DNA from: an uncultured Nostocoides sp.
GTDB taxonomy: Bacteria > Actinomycetota > Actinomycetes > Actinomycetales > Dermatophilaceae
NCBI GenBank assembly: GCA_937907685.1
Contig: CALCXF010000004.1
Location: 1 to 36,532 of the forward strand
Length of the DNA: 36,532 nucleotides
Direction: 5' to 3'
The position numbers were made by a program, and so were the translations under genes. The notes under the pieces were generated by a model. It did not search any database. It was given only the letters and a program-made list of their open reading frames with translations, and was not told where the DNA came from. Shown in pieces: positions 33,557-36,532 of the stretch (the first letter of the stretch is position 1; every line of letters starts with the position of its first letter).

Positions 33557-35025
33557 GAGGCGTTTCCCTCCGAGGTGGCCGGTTCAGGGCCGTCGGTATG
33601 CCGCGCCCTCGCCTCCCGCGCCGCAGTCGCCGCCGCGGTTCCGGCCCTCGAGCGCTCGACCCAGCCGTCGATGTTGCGCTGGCGCCCACGCGCGACGGCG
33701 ATCTGGCCCGGCTCGACGTCCTGGGTGAGCGCCGAGCCAGCGGCCACGTAGGCACCGTCGGCGACGTCGACCGGGCTCACGACGACCGTGCTCGACCCGA
33801 CGAAGGAGTGCCGACCGACCGTCGAGTGGTGCTTCGCCACGCCGTCGTAGTTCGCGAAGATCGTGCCGGCTCCGATGTTGGCACCCTCACCGATGGTGAC
33901 GTCCCCGGCATACGTGAGGTGGGGCACCTTGGCCCCCTCCCCGATGTCGGCGTTCTTCGTCTCGACGAACCCGCCGATCTTGCCCCGGGCCCCGAGGCGG
34001 GTGCCGGGCCTCAAGTAGGAATAGGGGCCGACGGTGGCGCCGGGGCCGATGACGGCCAGGTTGGCGACCGCCCGGCTGACCTCGGCGCCGTCACCGACCT
34101 CGGTGTCCGTCAGCGTCACCTGCGGGCCGATGAGCGCGCCGGCGCCGACCGAGGTGGCCCCCAGCAGCTGGGTGCCCGGGAGCACGGTGGTGTCCTGGCC
34201 GATGGTCACGTCGACGTCGATCCACGTCGTCGCCGGGTCGACGATCGTCACGCCGGCGCGCATGTGTCCTTCGCAGATGCGCCGGTTCAGCTCTCGTCCG
34301 AGGGCCGCGAGCTGGACCCTGTCGTTGACGCCCTCGGTCTGCCACAGGTCGTCGAGGACGTGTGCTCGCACCGGTCGGCCGGCGGCCCGGGCCAGCGCCA
34401 CCACGTCGGTGAGGTACCTCTCCCCCTGCGCATTGTCCGTGCCGACCGAGGCGAGGGCCTCGCGGAGCACCGAGACGTCGAAGGCGTAGATGCCGGAGTT
34501 GATCTCGGTGATCCTCCGTTGCGCCTCGGTCGCGTCCTTGTGCTCGACGATCTGCTCGACCCGGCCGTTCGCGTCCCTGACGACCCGGCCGTAGCCGGTC
34601 GGGTCGGCGAGGTGGGCGGTGACCACGGAGACCGCACTGCCGGTCTCCAGGTGGGCGGCCGTCAGCTCGACCAGTGTGTCGCCCGTGAGAAGCGGCACGT
34701 CCCCGTAGGTCACGAGGACGGTGCCGGACAGGTCCGCGGGGAGCGCGCCGAGGCCGCACTCGACAGCCCGCGCGGTCCCCTTCACCTCGTCCTGGTCGGC
34801 GATGACGAGGCGGTCGTCGAGGGTCGTGCAGAGCTCGGCGACGCGGTCACGGTCGTGCCGGACGACGACGCCCACGTGCTGCGCTCCTGTCCCCCGGGCG
34901 GCTCGGATGGCATGGCCGACCAGTGGGACCCCCCCGATGTGGTGCAGGACCTTGGGGGTGGTGGACCTCATCCGGGTCCCTTCACCCGCGGCGAGGACGA
35001 GAACGGCGGCCGGGCGGGGGGTGCT
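33553..35025 (-). CDS. glmU: Bifunctional UDP-GlcNAc pyrophosphorylase/glucosamine-1-P acetyltransferase
   Basis: A 490-residue GlmU, which acetylates glucosamine 1-phosphate and couples it to UTP, giving UDP-GlcNAc for peptidoglycan and surface glycans. The N-terminal uridyltransferase has VLAAGEGTRMRS, VTYGDVPLL and EINSGIYAFD. The C-terminal left-handed beta-helix shows hexapeptide repeats (IGPGATVGPYSYLRPGT) and the acetyltransferase stretch ETKNADIGEGAKVPHLTY. The GTG at 35025 is chosen because GGAG lies nearby and the length fits; the frame extends 12 codons further. It is first in a glmU-prs pair. A TAGCAT box at 35073-35078 may be the -10. Confidence 0.97.
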   Translation of the reverse strand, partial: STPRPAAVLVLAAGEGTRMRSTTPKVLHHIGGVPLVGHAIRAARGTGAQHVGVVVRHDRDRVAELCTTLDDRLVIADQDEVKGTARAVECGLGALPADLSGTVLVTYGDVPLLTGDTLVELTAAHLETGSAVSVVTAHLADPTGYGRVVRDANGRVEQIVEHKDATEAQRRITEINSGIYAFDVSVLREALASVGTDNAQGERYLTDVVALARAAGRPVRAHVLDDLWQTEGVNDRVQLAALGRELNRRICEGHMRAGVTIVDPATTWIDVDVTIGQDTTVLPGTQLLGATSVGAGALIGPQVTLTDTEVGDGAEVSRAVANLAVIGPGATVGPYSYLRPGTRLGARGKIGGFVETKNADIGEGAKVPHLTYAGDVTIGEGANIGAGTIFANYDGVAKHHSTVGRHSFVGSSTVVVSPVDVADGAYVAAGSALTQDVEPGQIAVARGRQRNIDGWVERSRAGTAAATAAREARARHTDGPEPATSEGNAS

Positions 35026-35072
35026 CACGCGCGAGAACTCCAGGTGTGCTGCGGGTGCCACGGGACGCCGTC

Positions 35073-35078
35073 ATGCTA
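35073..35078 (-). promoter_or_regulatory. Possible -10 box (TAGCAT) of glmU-prs
   Basis: TAGCAT on the minus strand matches TANNAT and lies 47 bases upstream of the glmU start. The -35 position falls in or beside a 9-bp hairpin (35086-35108), and no TTGACA-like hexamer is evident. Confidence 0.4.
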
Positions 35079-35085
35079 CCGGTGC

Positions 35086-35108
35086 GCGGTGAGGAGGCCC
35101 CTCACCGC
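35086..35108. other. 9-bp dyad upstream of glmU
   Basis: GCGGTGAGG (35086-35094) and CCTCACCGC (35100-35108) are exact inverted copies around five bases. The dyad lies next to the possible glmU -10 box, in the 239-base gap between the divergent glmU and ATPase genes, so it may be an operator. No other structure stands out in that gap. Confidence 0.35.
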
Positions 35109-35264
35109 CCACGTCCACGACACTCCTCGCGGGGGTGGACCGGCCCGCGGCGCGCGGTCCCCGACAGGGGCGGCGGAGGCGGCACGGCATCCGCCATCAT
35201 GGGAGCGGTGCTCCACCAGCGGAGGGCCGAGGCACCGGGGCGCAGGCCCCGGAGAGGAGTTCCC

Positions 35265-36532
35265 ATGGCCCCGAGTACGTCCCAGGCCACCGTGCCGTCA
35301 CGTGTCACCGCGCAGTCACGCGACGGCCGGACCTTCACCTTCGGGGCGACGGGCGGGCCGAGCTACGGGCCGGGTGACATGGTCGTCGTCCGCGCCGAGG
35401 ACGTCACGGTGCTCGGGCAGGTCCTCGAGGTGGGTGAGCCGCCGTCGTCCGGAGTCTCTGCCGACGAGCCCGCGACGACCGTGGGCACCGGGATGGTCAT
35501 CGGCACACTCGACGCGGACGGGGTACTGCGCCGGGCCTCACGTCCGCCCTTCGCCTCCTCGCCCCTCACTCCGGCGGACCCGGAGGAGCTCGCGGGCCTG
35601 CAGCGCTCCACGGCGGCGGCGCTCACCGTCGGCACGTGGCACACCGCCGGCGACCCGACGACGGCCGACCTGCGGGCGGGCGGCTTCAACCGGCACACGT
35701 TCCTGTGTGGACAGAGCGGCTCGGGGAAGACCTACGCCCTCGGCGTCCTGCTCGAGCGGCTCATCCTCGGCACGGACCTCCGCGTCGTCGTGATGGACCC
35801 CAACGCCGACTTCGTGCGCCTCGGGGAGACCAAGGACGGCACCTCGGAGGCGGAGGCCGCGCGCCTCGCCGAGCGGGTGCGGGTGCTCCGCTCCAACTCC
35901 ACGCGCACCGAGGGCGCGGAGCCGTTGCGGATGCGCTTCCGGACCATGACCCGGAAGGCCCAGGCCGCCGTCGTCCAGCTCGATCCGGTGCGCGACCAGG
36001 ACGAGTACAACGCCTTCATCACCTTGCTCGCGCAGCTCGGGGACGTGGATCTCGGGGTCCTGCTCGGCAGCATGAAGGAGGGGGCTGCGGCCGAGCAGCG
36101 ACTCGCCCGCCGCATCGAGAACCTCGGTCTTCCCCTGTGGGAGGTGTGGGCGTTCGACCTCCCGTCGGCGGCGGATGTCGTCACCGGGGCGCCGGGCGTC
36201 ACCGTCATGGACCTCGGCGGGTTCGGCGACCCGGCGGAGCCGCTCGCCGTGTGCCTCGAGGTCGTCGACGAGCTGTGGGCACAGCGCGACCGTCGTGTGC
36301 CGACCCTCCTCGTCATCGACGAGGCGCACAACCTCTGCAGCACGGAGCCCGGCAACCCCGTCGCGCAGCTGCTCCTCGACCGGCTCATCCAGATCGCGGC
36401 GGAGGGGAGGAAGTACGGGCTCTGGCTCCTCCTGTCGTCGCAGCGACCGTCCAAGATCCACCCGCAGATCCTCAGCCAGTGCGACAACCTCATGCTCATG
36501 CGGATGAACAGCCCCGACGACATCGCCGAGCT
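35265..36532 (+). CDS. DUF87/HerA-like ATPase (3' end beyond window)
   Basis: 422 codons are visible and the frame is still open at the right edge. The first 130 or so residues look like a small beta domain (TFTFGATGGPSYGPGDMVVV) as in HerA-like proteins. Walker A is GQSGSGKT at 149-156 and Walker B is LLVIDEAHNL with Asp near 352, followed by LLLSSQRPSKIHPQIL, a sensor-like stretch. HerA/DUF87 ATPases form hexameric DNA pumps in repair or anti-phage systems, but many actinobacterial members are orphans of unknown role. AGGAG six bases before the ATG at 35265 supports the start. It diverges from glmU. Partner genes would lie outside the window. Confidence 0.85.
   Translation, partial: MAPSTSQATVPSRVTAQSRDGRTFTFGATGGPSYGPGDMVVVRAEDVTVLGQVLEVGEPPSSGVSADEPATTVGTGMVIGTLDADGVLRRASRPPFASSPLTPADPEELAGLQRSTAAALTVGTWHTAGDPTTADLRAGGFNRHTFLCGQSGSGKTYALGVLLERLILGTDLRVVVMDPNADFVRLGETKDGTSEAEAARLAERVRVLRSNSTRTEGAEPLRMRFRTMTRKAQAAVVQLDPVRDQDEYNAFITLLAQLGDVDLGVLLGSMKEGAAAEQRLARRIENLGLPLWEVWAFDLPSAADVVTGAPGVTVMDLGGFGDPAEPLAVCLEVVDELWAQRDRRVPTLLVIDEAHNLCSTEPGNPVAQLLLDRLIQIAAEGRKYGLWLLLSSQRPSKIHPQILSQCDNLMLMRMNSPDDIAE

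Overview
The window is high-GC DNA (about 70% by eye) from an actinobacterium, most likely a member of the Micrococcales near Intrasporangiaceae/Dermatophilaceae. This is inferred from codon use, frequent GTG starts, many 4-bp start/stop overlaps, and a gene order shared with other actinobacteria. The taxon is not proven by the sequence. Almost everything is on the minus strand. Only a CGNR-type regulator and the partial ATPase at the right edge are on the plus strand. No stretch longer than 300 bases lacks a gene, and I saw no CRISPR array, transposase, integrase or phage gene.

Reading right to left, the direction of most transcription: a HerA/DUF87-type ATPase (plus, cut by the window end) faces away from glmU-prs. 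Next come a divergent regulator/transporter pair (CGNR protein and EamA exporter), rplY, a terminator and pth. Then follows a tightly packed run of 12 genes (29.1 to 12.7 kb) for a surface polysaccharide. It holds an initiating sugar-phosphate transferase, a lipoprotein, a flippase, a CDP-alcohol phosphotransferase, a TagD-like cytidylyltransferase, a DUF1972 glycosyltransferase, a Gfo/Idh dehydrogenase, an aldo/keto-reductase-like protein of unknown role, a Wzz-like chain-length protein with a long low-complexity tail, a Wzy/ligase-like membrane protein, a GT4 glycosyltransferase and a 1486-residue secreted propeller/LamG/PKD protein. Then come mfd, a SurA-like lipoprotein, mazG, a small secreted membrane-anchored protein, psuK-psuG (pseudouridine breakdown), eno, an FtsB/DivIC-like gene, a DUF501 gene, a Ppx/GppA phosphatase, a tRNA with UAA anticodon, a Bax-inhibitor-1 family gene and the start of a further gene.

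The housekeeping genes glmU, prs, rplY, pth, mfd, mazG, lipoprotein, eno, ftsB-like, DUF501 and ppx match a neighbourhood I know from other actinobacteria (Mycobacterium tuberculosis Rv1014c to Rv1026 is the familiar version). The polysaccharide genes sit between pth and mfd, and psuKG plus the small secreted gene between mazG and eno, so these look like accessory insertions into a conserved frame.

The polysaccharide genes read as one translationally coupled unit. A glycan is started on a lipid carrier, extended, carries a phospho-alcohol made through a CDP-activated intermediate, is flipped and polymerised outside, and may be bound by the large LamG/PKD protein.

The most unexpected signal is not a gene. 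The 8-mer GTATGCCG occurs 15 times on both strands, in several reading frames and at two promoters, while its one-base variant GTACGCCG was found once. By hand count every GTATGCC in the window is followed by G. This points to a DNA-level motif (selection or site-specific mutation).
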